A DNA stretch of 64,000 nucleotides from Synechococcus sp. M16.1 (GTDB lineage Bacteria; Cyanobacteriota; Cyanobacteriia; PCC-6307; Cyanobiaceae). Shown piece after piece: positions 55,603 through 64,000 of this stretch. A model generated the notes under the pieces. That model worked only from the letters and a program-made list of their open reading frames with translations. It searched no databases and was not told where the DNA came from. The position numbers and the translations under genes are program-made. The stretch lies in assembly GCF_014279895.1 (NCBI RefSeq), contig NZ_CP047954.1:1-64000 (forward strand), in the 5' to 3' direction. Each line of letters starts with the position of its first letter. Within the stretch, counting starts at the first letter, position 1.

Positions 55603-56952
55603 TCAGGCGGTCTTTTGTTGTTCCGTGCCAGGCAGGGGCAGCACCTTGCCACCGGTGTGTTCTTCCACCATCGCCCGGGTGACGGTGAACTCCTTCACCG
55701 ATGTCTGCGATGGCAGGTCGTACATCAGGTCCAGCATCAGCTCCTCAACGATGCCGCGCAGGGCGCGGGCACCGGTCTTGCGCCGGTGAGCCTCCTGGGC
55801 AATCGCCTCGATGGCGTCATCGGCGAACTGCAGTTGCACGTTGTCCATGCTCAGCAGGGTGCGGAACTGCTTCACCAGAGCATCACGGGGTTCGGTGAGG
55901 ATCGATTGCAGGGCGCTTTCGTCCAGGGGCTCCAGCACGGCGCTCACCGGCATCCGGCCGATGAATTCGGGGATCAGGCCGTAGCGCACCAGATCATCCG
56001 GCTCCAGGTGCCGCAGCACTTGGGCGGCCTGAAGGTCGCGGTTGGCGCGGCTGCGTCCACGGCCCTCGCTGGGCATGAAGCCGATGGCATTGCGGCCCAT
56101 GCGTTTCTGCACCACGTCGTCCAGGCCGACGAAGGCACCACCGCAGATGAACAGGATCTGGCTGGTGTCGATCTGGATGCAGTCCTGATAGGGGTGCTTG
56201 CGCCCGCCCTGGGGTGGCACGTTGGCCACCGTGCCCTCCAGCATTTTCAGCAGGGCCTGCTGGACACCTTCGCCCGAAACGTCCCTTGTGATCGACGGGT
56301 TCTCGCTCTTGCGGGCGATCTTGTCGATTTCATCGATGTAGATGATTCCCCGCTGGGCCTGGTCCACATCCATATCGGCCTTCTGCAGCAGCCGCAGCAG
56401 GATGTTTTCCACGTCCTCACCCACGTAGCCCGCTTCGGTGAGGGTGGTGGCATCGGCCACGGCGAAGGGCACGTCCAGCATTTCGGCCAGGGTCTGGGCC
56501 AACAGCGTCTTGCCGCAGCCGGTGGGTCCGATCAGCAGGATGTTGCTCTTGTGCAGCCGGGTTGCTGTTTCCTCGGTTTCACCCTGGCCATCCCCCTGCC
56601 AGGCCAGACGTTTGTAGTGGTTGTAGACCGCCACCGACATCACCTTCTTGGCCGCGTCCTGGCCGACCACCTGCTGATCCAGGAAGCTCTTGATGTCCTG
56701 CGGCCTTGGAATGGACGCCAGGGTCGGGGCCGGCTTGCTGCTCTTGCGGGCGGCTGGGGTGGCCTTTCGGCTCGGCTCGTGGCTGTGGCGTGGGTTGCCC
56801 TGCCCATCCACCAGCTCTTCATCCAGGATCTCGTTGCAGAGATCGATGCATTCGTCGCAGATGTAAACGCCAGGTCCTGCGATCAGCTTGCGCACCTGGT
56901 CCTGGGATTTCCCACAGAACGAACACTTCAGATGGGCGTCGAACTTGGCCAT
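55603..56952 (-). CDS. clpX: ATP-dependent Clp protease ATP-binding subunit ClpX
   Basis: ClpX unfolds substrates and feeds them to ClpP. The 449-residue protein has the N-terminal zinc domain (Cys10, Cys13, Cys32, Cys35 in [10 protein letters not shown] and [10 protein letters not shown]), a Lys/Ser/Arg-rich linker, the AAA+ Walker [20 protein letters not shown] near 139, [15 protein letters not shown] near 200, and [17 protein letters not shown] in the C-terminal sensor region. It follows clpP by 90 bases in the same direction and is followed by the LRAT-domain gene. Confidence 0.97.
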   Translation of the reverse strand: MAKFDAHLKCSFCGKSQDQVRKLIAGPGVYICDECIDLCNEILDEELVDGQGNPRHSHEPSRKATPAARKSSKPAPTLASIPRPQDIKSFLDQQVVGQDAAKKVMSVAVYNHYKRLAWQGDGQGETEETATRLHKSNILLIGPTGCGKTLLAQTLAEMLDVPFAVADATTLTEAGYVGEDVENILLRLLQKADMDVDQAQRGIIYIDEIDKIARKSENPSITRDVSGEGVQQALLKMLEGTVANVPPQGGRKHPYQDCIQIDTSQILFICGGAFVGLDDVVQKRMGRNAIGFMPSEGRGRSRANRDLQAAQVLRHLEPDDLVRYGLIPEFIGRMPVSAVLEPLDESALQSILTEPRDALVKQFRTLLSMDNVQLQFADDAIEAIAQEAHRRKTGARALRGIVEELMLDLMYDLPSQTSVKEFTVTRAMVEEHTGGKVLPLPGTEQQKTA

Positions 56953-57042
56953 CGAACGCTGGGCACCACGCAGGAGAACAACTCAGGAATCAACCGATGG
57001 GGTCTCCCTGAACACACAGGATCGAGAACGGAAGGGCGTCTG

Positions 57043-57717
57043 TCAGCACTCCGTAATGATTCCTCCGTCCCCGGAACTGTCCACCACGCGATCGATCAGG
57101 CCGTATTCAACCGCTTCTGCCGGAGAAAGGAAGTAGTCGCGGTCGGTGTCTTCCGAGATCTTGTCGAGCGGCTGACCGGTGTGTTCTGCCATCAACCCGT
57201 TCAGGGTTTCCTTGAGATACAGGATTTCCTTCGCCTGGATCTCGATGTCCACCGCCTGCCCCTGGGCGCCACCGAGGGGTTGGTGAATCATGATCCGGGC
57301 ATTTGGCAGGGCAAGACGCTTGCCTTTTGTGCCTCCGGAGAGCAGGAAGGCACCCATGCTGGCGGCGAGGCCGTAGCAGATGGTCACCACGTCAGGGGCG
57401 ACCTGCTGCATGGTGTCGTAGATCGCCAGTCCAGCGGTGACCGACCCTCCCGGCGAGTTGATGTAGATCTGGATGTCCTTCTCTGGATCCTCGGCTTCGA
57501 GGAACAGCATCTGCGCCACCAGGGCGTCGGCGACGGCGTCATCCACGCCGGTGCCGAGGAAGATAATCCTCTCCCGCAGCAGGCGGGAGTAGATGTCGAA
57601 GGCGCGGTCGCCGCGACCGGACTGTTCCACAACCGTGGGCAGTGGCCCCGGTGCCGAGACGGGCATGGCGGCCCGCCAGCGGTTCTGGATGGGGTGGTGA
57701 CTGCGGGCGTCGATCAC
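57043..57717 (-). CDS. clpP: ATP-dependent Clp protease proteolytic subunit ClpP
   Basis: This 224-residue serine protease has the complete catalytic triad: Ser120 in GLAASMGAF, His145 in [13 protein letters not shown] and Asp194 in [10 protein letters not shown]. The GTG at 57717 gives a 28-residue extension ([20 protein letters not shown]) before the standard [19 protein letters not shown]; the ATG at 57666 is the alternative start. It lies between tig and clpX, the classic bacterial order. Several ClpP paralogues exist in cyanobacteria; this one pairs with ClpX by position. Confidence 0.96.
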   Translation of the reverse strand: MIDARSHHPIQNRWRAAMPVSAPGPLPTVVEQSGRGDRAFDIYSRLLRERIIFLGTGVDDAVADALVAQMLFLEAEDPEKDIQIYINSPGGSVTAGLAIYDTMQQVAPDVVTICYGLAASMGAFLLSGGTKGKRLALPNARIMIHQPLGGAQGQAVDIEIQAKEILYLKETLNGLMAEHTGQPLDKISEDTDRDYFLSPAEAVEYGLIDRVVDSSGDGGIITEC

Positions 57718-57760
57718 GCGATCGGTATGCGGTGAAGTTGGGTCAATCTATGGGCGTTGC

Positions 57761-59170
57761 TCAGTCCTTGGCGTCCGCCTTGGACTTGCTTTTGGCCGCG
57801 GTCTTCTTGGCGGCGGGCTTTTTCTTGGCTGCAGCCTTGCTGTCATCCGCAGCCGGTGCCTTTTCGGTGAGGGTGCTGTTCTCCTCGAGCCAGCCCATCA
57901 GACGATCCTGCATCAGGTCATCCATCACGGCCTGACGCAGGCGCTCTGGATCGATCTTGGCGTCGGCGGAGAGCTCTTTCTTCACCTCCTTGACCTTGGC
58001 GTCCACGTCCTTGTCGTCGAGCTTGATGTCCTCCGCTTCAGCCAGGGCGGTGAGGGCAAAACTGCGGCGCAGACGCTCTTCAGCCTCGGGGCGGGAGTTC
58101 TGCATGAGGTTGCGCACCAGGTCGGGAGTGAACAGCGACTTCACATCCATGCCCTGCTGGGCGAACTGGGCTGCGGTTTGCTCCAGCAGGTTGCGGCTTT
58201 CCTGTTGGATCAGGGCTTCCGGCAGCTCCACCTCCAGCTGCTCCACCAGGGCGGCGACGAGGGCATCGCGGCGGTTGCTGGTCTGACGGCGTTCGGCGTC
58301 GTCCTTCAGCCGCTGCTCCAGGTCTTTGCGCAGGTCCGCCAGGGTTTCCTGTTCGCTGGCCTGCTTGGCGAATTCGTCATCCAGCTCGGGCAGTTCGCGG
58401 GTCTTGAGGTCCTTCAGTTCGATCTCGAAGGCGGCCTTGCGTCCGCGGGCGTCCTCCTTCGGGTAGTCGTCAGGGAACTGGCACTCCACGGTTTTGGTCT
58501 CGCCGACCTTCATGCCGATGACCCCTTCGATGAAGCCGGGGATCATCCGGCCGTTTTCCAGGTCCACATCCATCGAATCGGCACTGCCGCCCTCGATCTC
58601 GCTGCCGTCATCGCTGTAGGTGCCCTTGAAGCCGAGCACAGCGATGTCGCCGTTCTTGGCGGCACGGTCTTCCACCGGAACGACCGTGGCCATCTGCTTG
58701 CGGGAGTCCTCAAGCATCGCGTCGATCCGGGAGGCGTCGTAGGCGACGGTTTCAAATTCCGCCTTCAGGCCCTTGGTGGTTTTCAGCTTCGGCGTCGGTG
58801 CGACGTCAGCTTCCAGGGTGAAGGTGAGTTCTTTGCCGGGCTCAAAGCTCTCCAGTAGGCCGTCGAAACCACTGCTCAGATCAGGCTGACTAATCGGTTC
58901 CAGCGATTCCTGCTGGATGGCGTCACGCCAGGCGTTATCGATCAGCTTTTCCAGAGCCGTGGCTTTGATCCGCACGCCACCCAGCTGCTGCACCAGCACC
59001 GTGCGAGGCACCTTGCCCTTGCGGAAGCCCGGCAGGTTGATGCTGCGGCTCAGGTTGGTGATGGCGTCTTCGTAACTGGTCTTGCAGCGCTCCCCTGGAA
59101 CGGTGACCGTCACCGCCAGACGGCTGCTGGGGCGGGCTTCGGTGGTCACCTTCAGGGCTGCAGCGCTCAT
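57761..59170 (-). CDS. tig: Trigger factor
   Basis: Trigger factor is the ribosome-bound folding chaperone. The 469-residue protein has the ribosome-docking signature [13 protein letters not shown] near residue 40, a FKBP-type PPIase region (about 150-240), and a helical C-terminal domain. The tail is Lys/Ala-rich ([20 protein letters not shown]) and could aid ribosome or RNA contact. The ATG at 59170 is preferred over a longer frame to 59206. It leads the tig-clpP-clpX series and diverges from asd, with 157 bases between starts. Confidence 0.96.
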   Translation of the reverse strand: MSAAALKVTTEARPSSRLAVTVTVPGERCKTSYEDAITNLSRSINLPGFRKGKVPRTVLVQQLGGVRIKATALEKLIDNAWRDAIQQESLEPISQPDLSSGFDGLLESFEPGKELTFTLEADVAPTPKLKTTKGLKAEFETVAYDASRIDAMLEDSRKQMATVVPVEDRAAKNGDIAVLGFKGTYSDDGSEIEGGSADSMDVDLENGRMIPGFIEGVIGMKVGETKTVECQFPDDYPKEDARGRKAAFEIELKDLKTRELPELDDEFAKQASEQETLADLRKDLEQRLKDDAERRQTSNRRDALVAALVEQLEVELPEALIQQESRNLLEQTAAQFAQQGMDVKSLFTPDLVRNLMQNSRPEAEERLRRSFALTALAEAEDIKLDDKDVDAKVKEVKKELSADAKIDPERLRQAVMDDLMQDRLMGWLEENSTLTEKAPAADDSKAAAKKKPAAKKTAAKSKSKADAKD

Positions 59171-59327
59171 GGGGGAAGGGAAAGGGCAGCCCAGCACTTT
59201 ATGCAACCGGTGAATTCAGGCTGGATCGGTAAGCTGAGCGCGTCGCTCGATCGGCATCACGTTCTCTACGCAGTGATGTCGGATTTGAGAAACGACGGGT
59301 TTTCGTTCAGATCGTCCACTCCACCGC

Positions 59328-60350
59328 TTGTCCTCGACCCTCCCCAATCGCCCTCTCAACGTTGCAGTTCTCGGTGCCAGCGGTGCTGTTGGCCAGGAAC
59401 TGCTGCTGCTGCTTGAAGAGCGCCATTTCCCCGTTGGTGAGCTAAAGCTGCTGGCGTCGGCTCGTTCGGCCGGCCAGACCCAAACCTGGAACGGCCGCAC
59501 CCTCACGGTGGAAGAGGTTTCGGCCCAATCCTTCGAAGGGGTCGACTTGGTGCTGGCGTCAGCCGGTGGTTCTGTTTCCAAGCAGTGGCGCGAGGCGATC
59601 ACCGCTGCCGGTGCGGTGATGGTGGATAACTCCAGTGCCTTCCGGATGGAGGAGGGTGTGCCGCTGGTGGTGCCCGAGGTCAATCCCGATGCGGCCTTCG
59701 CCCACAAGGGCGTGATCGCCAATCCGAACTGCACAACGATTCTGCTCACCCTGGCCTTGGCTCCTTTGGCGGCCGAGCGGGCGATGCGCCGGGTGGTGGT
59801 GAGCACCTATCAATCCGCCAGTGGTGCCGGTGCTCGGGCCATGGAAGAGCTGAAAAACCTGTCGCAGACGGTGCTCGATGGCGGCACTCCCAAAGGAGAG
59901 GTTCTGCCTTACTCCCTGGCGTTCAACCTCTTTCTGCACAACTCTCCCCTGCAGACCAACAGCTATTGCGAAGAGGAGATGAAGATGGTGAACGAGACCC
60001 GCAAAATCATGGGTCTGCCGGATCTGCGCTTCACCGCCACCTGCGTACGGGTGCCCGTGTTGCGGGCCCATTCCGAAGCGGTGAACGTCGAGTTCGAGTC
60101 TCCCTTCCCGGTTGATGAGGCACGTGAGCTGCTGGCGGCGGCCCCCGGTGTGGAGTTGATTGACGACCTGGCGGCGAACCGTTTCCCGATGCCCACGGAT
60201 GTGACTGGTCGCGACCCGGTGGCGATCGGGCGGATCCGGCAGGACATCAGTGATGCCAATGCTCTGGAGCTCTGGCTGTGTGGGGACCAGATCCGCAAGG
60301 GAGCGGCGCTGAATGCTGTTCAGATCGCTGAACTATTGATTCAGAAGTGA
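59328..60350 (+). CDS. asd: Aspartate-semialdehyde dehydrogenase
   Basis: Asd reduces aspartyl phosphate to aspartate semialdehyde, the branch point for lysine/diaminopimelate and threonine. The 340-residue protein has [20 protein letters not shown] near the N-terminus, the catalytic cysteine in [17 protein letters not shown] near 130, and [20 protein letters not shown]. The start is a TTG at 59328. It overlaps dapA, the next enzyme of the lysine branch, at TGATG. Diaminopimelate from this route feeds the MurB/MurC/PBP2 peptidoglycan pathway elsewhere in the window. Confidence 0.96.
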   Translation: MSSTLPNRPLNVAVLGASGAVGQELLLLLEERHFPVGELKLLASARSAGQTQTWNGRTLTVEEVSAQSFEGVDLVLASAGGSVSKQWREAITAAGAVMVDNSSAFRMEEGVPLVVPEVNPDAAFAHKGVIANPNCTTILLTLALAPLAAERAMRRVVVSTYQSASGAGARAMEELKNLSQTVLDGGTPKGEVLPYSLAFNLFLHNSPLQTNSYCEEEMKMVNETRKIMGLPDLRFTATCVRVPVLRAHSEAVNVEFESPFPVDEARELLAAAPGVELIDDLAANRFPMPTDVTGRDPVAIGRIRQDISDANALELWLCGDQIRKGAALNAVQIAELLIQK

Positions 60351-61258
60351 TGACCCAGGCCGCCACCCTCTCGCCAACGCCCTTCGGCCATGTGGTCACC
60401 GCGATGGTGACCCCCTTTGATGCCAGCGGTGCTGTGGATCTCAGCGTTGCCGCAAACCTGGCCCGGCATCTTGTGGACCAGGGATCCGATGGATTGCTGG
60501 TGTGCGGCACCACCGGTGAATCGCCGACCCTCAGCTGGGATGAGCAGTTGCAGCTGCTGCAAGCAGTGCGCGAGGCCGTGGGCGGTAACGTCAAGGTGTT
60601 GGCGGGCACGGGCAGCAACTGCACGGCCGAAGCAGTGGAGGCCACCAAGGAAGCGGCGGCGGCCGGCGCCGATGGCGCTCTCGTTGTGGTGCCCTACTAC
60701 AACAAGCCTCCCCAGGAGGGTCTGGAGGCCCATTTCCGGGCCATCGCGGAAGCGGCACCTGAGCTGCCACTGATGCTGTACAACATCCCTGGCCGCACCG
60801 GCTGCAGCATCGCCCCGGCCACGGTGGCCCGGCTGATGGACTGCCCCAACGTGGTGAGTTTCAAGGCCGCCAGCGGCACCACGGAAGAGGTCACGGCCTT
60901 GCGGCTGGCCTGCGGTCCGCAGTTGGCGATCTACAGCGGTGACGACGGTCTCACTCTGCCGATGCTTGCTGTGGGTGCCGTGGGCGTGGTGAGTGTGGGC
61001 AGCCATGTGGCGGGCCCTGAGATCCGCGCCATGATCGAGGCCTATCTGAACGGCGATGGTGCCTCCGCACTCGCCCTGCACGACGCGTTGATTCCCCTGT
61101 TCAAGGCCCTGTTCGCCACCACCAATCCGATTCCCGTCAAGGCTGCCCTGGAACTCAATGGCTGGTCTGTCGGTGCGCCCCGTCCGCCCCTGTGCCCCCT
61201 CTCTGACGACATGAAACGTTCGCTCTCCACCGCCATGGCCGCCCTCCGTCAGACCTAG
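60350..61258 (+). CDS. dapA: 4-hydroxy-tetrahydrodipicolinate synthase
   Basis: DapA condenses pyruvate with aspartate semialdehyde. The 302-residue TIM-barrel protein has [37 protein letters not shown], the Tyr in [22 protein letters not shown] and the Schiff-base lysine in [13 protein letters not shown]. The ATG at 60350 overlaps the asd stop (TGATG); a GTG three bases upstream is also possible. rnj follows 52 bases downstream. Confidence 0.96.
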   Translation: MTQAATLSPTPFGHVVTAMVTPFDASGAVDLSVAANLARHLVDQGSDGLLVCGTTGESPTLSWDEQLQLLQAVREAVGGNVKVLAGTGSNCTAEAVEATKEAAAAGADGALVVVPYYNKPPQEGLEAHFRAIAEAAPELPLMLYNIPGRTGCSIAPATVARLMDCPNVVSFKAASGTTEEVTALRLACGPQLAIYSGDDGLTLPMLAVGAVGVVSVGSHVAGPEIRAMIEAYLNGDGASALALHDALIPLFKALFATTNPIPVKAALELNGWSVGAPRPPLCPLSDDMKRSLSTAMAALRQT

Positions 61259-61310
61259 CCCGGTCCGGCTTATCGGCTCACGCAACCCGTTCTTTTACCC
61301 ATCGTTTTCC

Positions 61311-63350
61311 ATGGCCAACAACGCGCGATCCAGCAAGGGTCAGGAGCCCTGTCTTCGGGTGATTCCCCTGGGTGGTCTGCACGAGATCGGCAAGAACACC
61401 TGTGTGTTCGAGTACGGCGATGACCTGATGCTGGTGGATGCCGGTCTGGCCTTCCCCAGTGACGGCATGCACGGGGTGAATGTGGTGCTGCCCGACACCA
61501 GCTTCCTGCGCGAGAACCAGAAGCGGATCCGCGGCATGATCGTCACCCATGGTCATGAAGACCACATCGGTGGCATTGCCCACCACCTCAAGCACTTCAA
61601 CATTCCGGTGATCTACGGGCCGCGGCTGGCCCTCTCGATGCTCACCGGCAAGATGGATGAGGCCGGTGTCCGCGACCGCACCACCCTGCAGACCGTCGGT
61701 CCGCGCGATGTGGTGAAGGTGGGTCAGCACTTCTCAGTGGAGTTCATCCGCAACACCCACTCGATGGCCGACAGCTTCTCGCTGGCCATCTCCACACCAG
61801 TGGGGACCGTGATCTTCACCGGTGACTTCAAGTTCGACCACACCCCGGTCGACGGCGAAAACTTCGACATGGCCCGCCTGGCTCACCACGGTGACAAGGG
61901 CGTCCTCTGTCTGTTCAGCGATTCCACCAACTCCGAGGTTCCTGGCTTCTGCCCGCCGGAGCGCTCAGTCTTCCCCAACCTGGATCGCCACATCGCCAAT
62001 GCCGAAGGGCGAGTGATTGTCACCACCTTCGCCAGCTCGATTCATCGCGTGTCGATGATTCTGGAGCTGGCCCTGAAGAACGGCCGCAAGGTGGGGCTGC
62101 TGGGCCGCTCGATGCTCAACGTGATCGCCAAGGCGCGGGAACTGGGCTACATGCGCGCGCCGGATGAACTTTTTGTGCCGATCAAGCAGATCAACGATGT
62201 GCCCGATCGCGAAACCCTGCTGCTGATGACCGGTAGCCAAGGTGAGCCGCTGGCTGCCCTGAGCCGCATTTCCCGCGGTGAGCATCCCCAGGTGAAGGTG
62301 AAGACCACCGACACGATCATCTTCTCGGCCAGCCCGATCCCAGGAAACACGATTTCCGTGGTCAACACCATCGACAAGCTGATGATGCTGGGCGCCAAGG
62401 TCGTTTACGGGAAGGGCGAAGGCATCCATGTTTCCGGCCATGGCTTCCAGGAAGACCAGAAACTGATGCTGGCCCTCACCCGGCCCAAGTTCTTCGTGCC
62501 GGTGCACGGTGAGCACCGGATGCTGGTGCAGCACTCCCGCACCGGCCATGCGATGGGGGTTCCGGTCGACAACACTCTGATCATCGACAACGGTGATGTG
62601 GTGGAGCTCACCCCGGATTCGATCCGCAAAGGCAATGCCGTGAAGGCGGGCATCGAGCTACTGGATCAATCCCGCAACGGCATCGTTGATGCCCGGGTGC
62701 TGAAGGAACGCCAGCAGCTGGCGGAAGACGGCGTGGTGACAATCCTCTCTGCCATCAGCACCGATGGCGCCATGGTGGCTCCGCCGCGGGTGAATCTGCG
62801 GGGTGTGGTCACCACAGCTGATGCCCGCAAGATGTCGTTGTGGGTGGAGCGCGAAATCAAGTGGGTGCTTGAAAACCGCTGGAAGCAGCTCTGCCGTAAC
62901 ACCGGTGGTAAGGCACCGGAGGTGGACTGGATGGGTGTGCAGCGTGAAGTGGAGGTGGGCCTTGGCCGCCGGATGCGTCGTGAACTGCAGGTGGAGCCGC
63001 TGATCCTCTGTCTGGTGCAGCCGGCCCCTGGCGGCACACCGGTCTACAAGGGCCGTGCCGATGCTGAGCCCGATGACCGTCCGGCTCCCCGCGGTCGCGG
63101 TGGCCGTGGCGGTGGCTCTCCCTATGGCCGTCGCAACGGCGGTGGCGGTGGCACTCCCGCTCCAGTGCGGAACAACCAGGGCAACGGCCGGTCTGGCTCG
63201 GCAACCCCAGCCCCTGTGCGTGCTGCGTCGGCAACCGCAGTGGTGGAGAAAGTGGCTCCTCAACCGGTGGCTGAAAAGGCAGCCCCTGCTTCCCCGGAGC
63301 CGGAGATGCCTGCAGGCCGTACCCGTCGTCGTCGTTCAGCGGCCAGCTGA
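61311..63350 (+). CDS. rnj: Ribonuclease J
   Basis: RNase J is an mRNA-processing nuclease of the metallo-beta-lactamase fold. The metal motif THGHEDHIGG places His80, His82, Asp84 and His85. CLFSDSTNSEVPGF, LMTGSQGEPLAALSRISRGE and FVPVHGEHRMLVQHSR follow in the beta-CASP order. The core ends near residue 560. A tail of about 110 residues is Gly/Arg-rich (RGRGGRGGGSPYGRRNGGG) and then Pro/Ala-rich, ending in a basic cluster (RTRRRRSAAS) that could bind RNA. A strong terminator lies 34 bases after the stop. Confidence 0.96.
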   Translation: MANNARSSKGQEPCLRVIPLGGLHEIGKNTCVFEYGDDLMLVDAGLAFPSDGMHGVNVVLPDTSFLRENQKRIRGMIVTHGHEDHIGGIAHHLKHFNIPVIYGPRLALSMLTGKMDEAGVRDRTTLQTVGPRDVVKVGQHFSVEFIRNTHSMADSFSLAISTPVGTVIFTGDFKFDHTPVDGENFDMARLAHHGDKGVLCLFSDSTNSEVPGFCPPERSVFPNLDRHIANAEGRVIVTTFASSIHRVSMILELALKNGRKVGLLGRSMLNVIAKARELGYMRAPDELFVPIKQINDVPDRETLLLMTGSQGEPLAALSRISRGEHPQVKVKTTDTIIFSASPIPGNTISVVNTIDKLMMLGAKVVYGKGEGIHVSGHGFQEDQKLMLALTRPKFFVPVHGEHRMLVQHSRTGHAMGVPVDNTLIIDNGDVVELTPDSIRKGNAVKAGIELLDQSRNGIVDARVLKERQQLAEDGVVTILSAISTDGAMVAPPRVNLRGVVTTADARKMSLWVEREIKWVLENRWKQLCRNTGGKAPEVDWMGVQREVEVGLGRRMRRELQVEPLILCLVQPAPGGTPVYKGRADAEPDDRPAPRGRGGRGGGSPYGRRNGGGGGTPAPVRNNQGNGRSGSATPAPVRAASATAVVEKVAPQPVAEKAAPASPEPEMPAGRTRRRRSAAS

Positions 63351-64000
63351 TCGGACGAAGACCCCTTTGATCCTGTTAATCAGCCCCATCGGCTCTCCGG
63401 AGTCGGTGGGGTTTTTGATGTCGGGCTGGAGTTGAACGCGGAGCCATGAGTTCTCTAAGAGATCTTTGGCAGCAGGCTCCTGGGGTGTGGGGTCGACGGC
63501 GACGGGTAGCTCTTCTTCGCTGCGTGCTGGTTCCTGGTTCGCCATCTCCATCTCCACCTCGACGTTTGAACTGGCTTCCGGCGTGACCGTTGGCTCTGGT
63601 CTTGGGACCGGAGTGGGGGAGGGATCCGGAGTCGGCACGGCCCGGTGTTCCTCATCACTGGACAACCACGGCATTGCGGTGACCAGATCAGCCGTTGCAG
63701 GCCGGGCTTGATCGGCTTCCGTGCTCAGGAAGGGATCCCTGAGCAGGTCTGGGATGGCGCCGTTGGTTGCTGGCGTCGAACCTGCTCCGCTGGCGGTGTC
63801 TTCTGCTCGGCAGCGCTCCAGCCCCTGTTCCGCCAGGGCGGCGATGGTGGCGTCCACGTCACCCTGCAGCACCCGTTCGTAGGCGATGGCGGCTTGCTCC
63901 GGTTGCTGGAGCCCATGCAGTTGGATGTGACCCAGGAGCAACGACACCACCGCCCGCCAGCCCAAGATCAGGCCTGGGTCGTGCTCGTTCGATGGGCTTT
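63336..64000 (-). CDS. C-terminal part of an unknown, possibly TPR-type protein (runs off the window)
   Basis: The frame is open to the right edge, so only the C-terminal 221 or so residues are present. The first visible part (GLQQPEQAAIAYERVLQGDV, then ALAEQGLERC) looks like a TPR unit. A long Pro/Ser/Thr/Glu-rich stretch follows (PTPDPSPTPVPRPEPTVTPE) and a short basic end (LINRIKGVFVRSAGR). A TTG at 63965 is in frame but is probably internal. The last 15 bases overlap rnj, and the rnj terminator lies inside this frame. No function can be given from this part. Confidence 0.6.
   Translation of the reverse strand, partial: SPSNEHDPGLILGWRAVVSLLLGHIQLHGLQQPEQAAIAYERVLQGDVDATIAALAEQGLERCRAEDTASGAGSTPATNGAIPDLLRDPFLSTEADQARPATADLVTAMPWLSSDEEHRAVPTPDPSPTPVPRPEPTVTPEASSNVEVEMEMANQEPARSEEELPVAVDPTPQEPAAKDLLENSWLRVQLQPDIKNPTDSGEPMGLINRIKGVFVRSAGR
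63384..63416 (+). terminator. Rho-independent terminator of rnj inside a convergent gene
   Basis: CCCCATCGGCTC, a TCCG loop and GAGTCGGTGGGG form a 12-pair stem (two wobble pairs) followed by TTTTTG. It is the only strong plus-strand terminator after rnj. It lies wholly within the 3' part of the minus-strand reading frame that runs to 63336, where it encodes Asn-Pro-Thr-Asp-Ser-Gly-Glu-Pro-Met-Gly. Confidence 0.9.

Noticed and set aside
55537-57735. 732-codon open frame antisense to clpX and clpP
   Set aside because: ClpX and ClpP are unmistakable on the other strand; high GC and third-position bias leave long antisense frames open. The translation is His/Gln/Gly-rich without domains.
1-64000. 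CRISPR arrays, insertion sequences, prophage, rRNA operons
   Set aside because: No regularly spaced repeats with spacers, transposase-like frames, phage structural genes or rRNA sequence were seen.

Overview
The window looks like the start of a marine Synechococcus (picocyanobacterial) chromosome. GC is high (roughly 60% by eye) and genes are packed with gaps or overlaps of a few bases. The content is cyanobacterial: a thylakoid-lumen TLP40/CYP38-type cyclophilin, Ycf37, a Psb34-type light-harvesting-like protein, Gap2, SqdB/SqdX, a monoglucosyldiacylglycerol synthase-like enzyme, CbiD next to guaA, and a tig-clpP-clpX cluster divergent from asd-dapA-rnj. The opening order (dnaN, a PRC-barrel gene, purL, purF, a type IIA topoisomerase A subunit) is the arrangement I associate with the conventional coordinate 1 of these genomes. 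I see no insertion sequence, prophage, CRISPR array or rRNA operon.

Layout. 1-10.3 kb: clamp, purine synthesis (purL, purF), topoisomerase A, a secreted TPR protein and queG. 10.4-17.5 kb: HpsJ-like and DUF502 membrane proteins, nusB, ftsY with a proline-rich N-terminal arm, a PP2C phosphatase, argH and a glycine-rich RNA-binding protein. 17.5-24.3 kb: dusA, msrB, a flavoprotein, a decayed type IV pilus locus (C-terminal half of pilC), grpE-dnaJ-tusA-rsgA and an EbfC-type protein. 24.3-33.2 kb: murB-murC divergent from gap2, thiL with the lumenal cyclophilin, efp-accB, pdxA and an epimerase-like gene. 33.2-37.9 kb is the most accessory stretch: a tiny membrane protein, an HNH endonuclease in AT-rich DNA, a SNF2-type helicase and several small unknown genes, ending at tRNA-Gly(CCC).

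37.9-52.9 kb: a class V aminotransferase, cbiD, guaA, a penicillin-binding protein, sulfolipid genes sqdB-sqdX with a psb34-like gene just upstream, thiG, ycf37, ribosomal L35/L20, a SpoIID-domain protein and a glycolipid glucosyltransferase. 53-64 kb: dnaX, an LRAT/NC-domain protein, clpX, clpP, tig, then asd, dapA, rnj and the C-terminal part of a further gene running off the right edge.

Functional groupings are mostly housekeeping: protein folding and degradation (grpE-dnaJ, tig-clpP-clpX), diaminopimelate and peptidoglycan supply (asd, dapA, murB, murC, PBP2), and thylakoid lipid and photosystem maintenance (sqdB/X, the glucosyltransferase, Psb34, Ycf37, the lumenal cyclophilin). No clearly new multi-gene system is visible. 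The items most worth checking are the 10-bp-phased CTTCAC/GTGAAG array upstream of the psb34-like gene, the pilus fossil, the HNH/SNF2 stretch, and several small genes that ORF-length cut-offs would miss.
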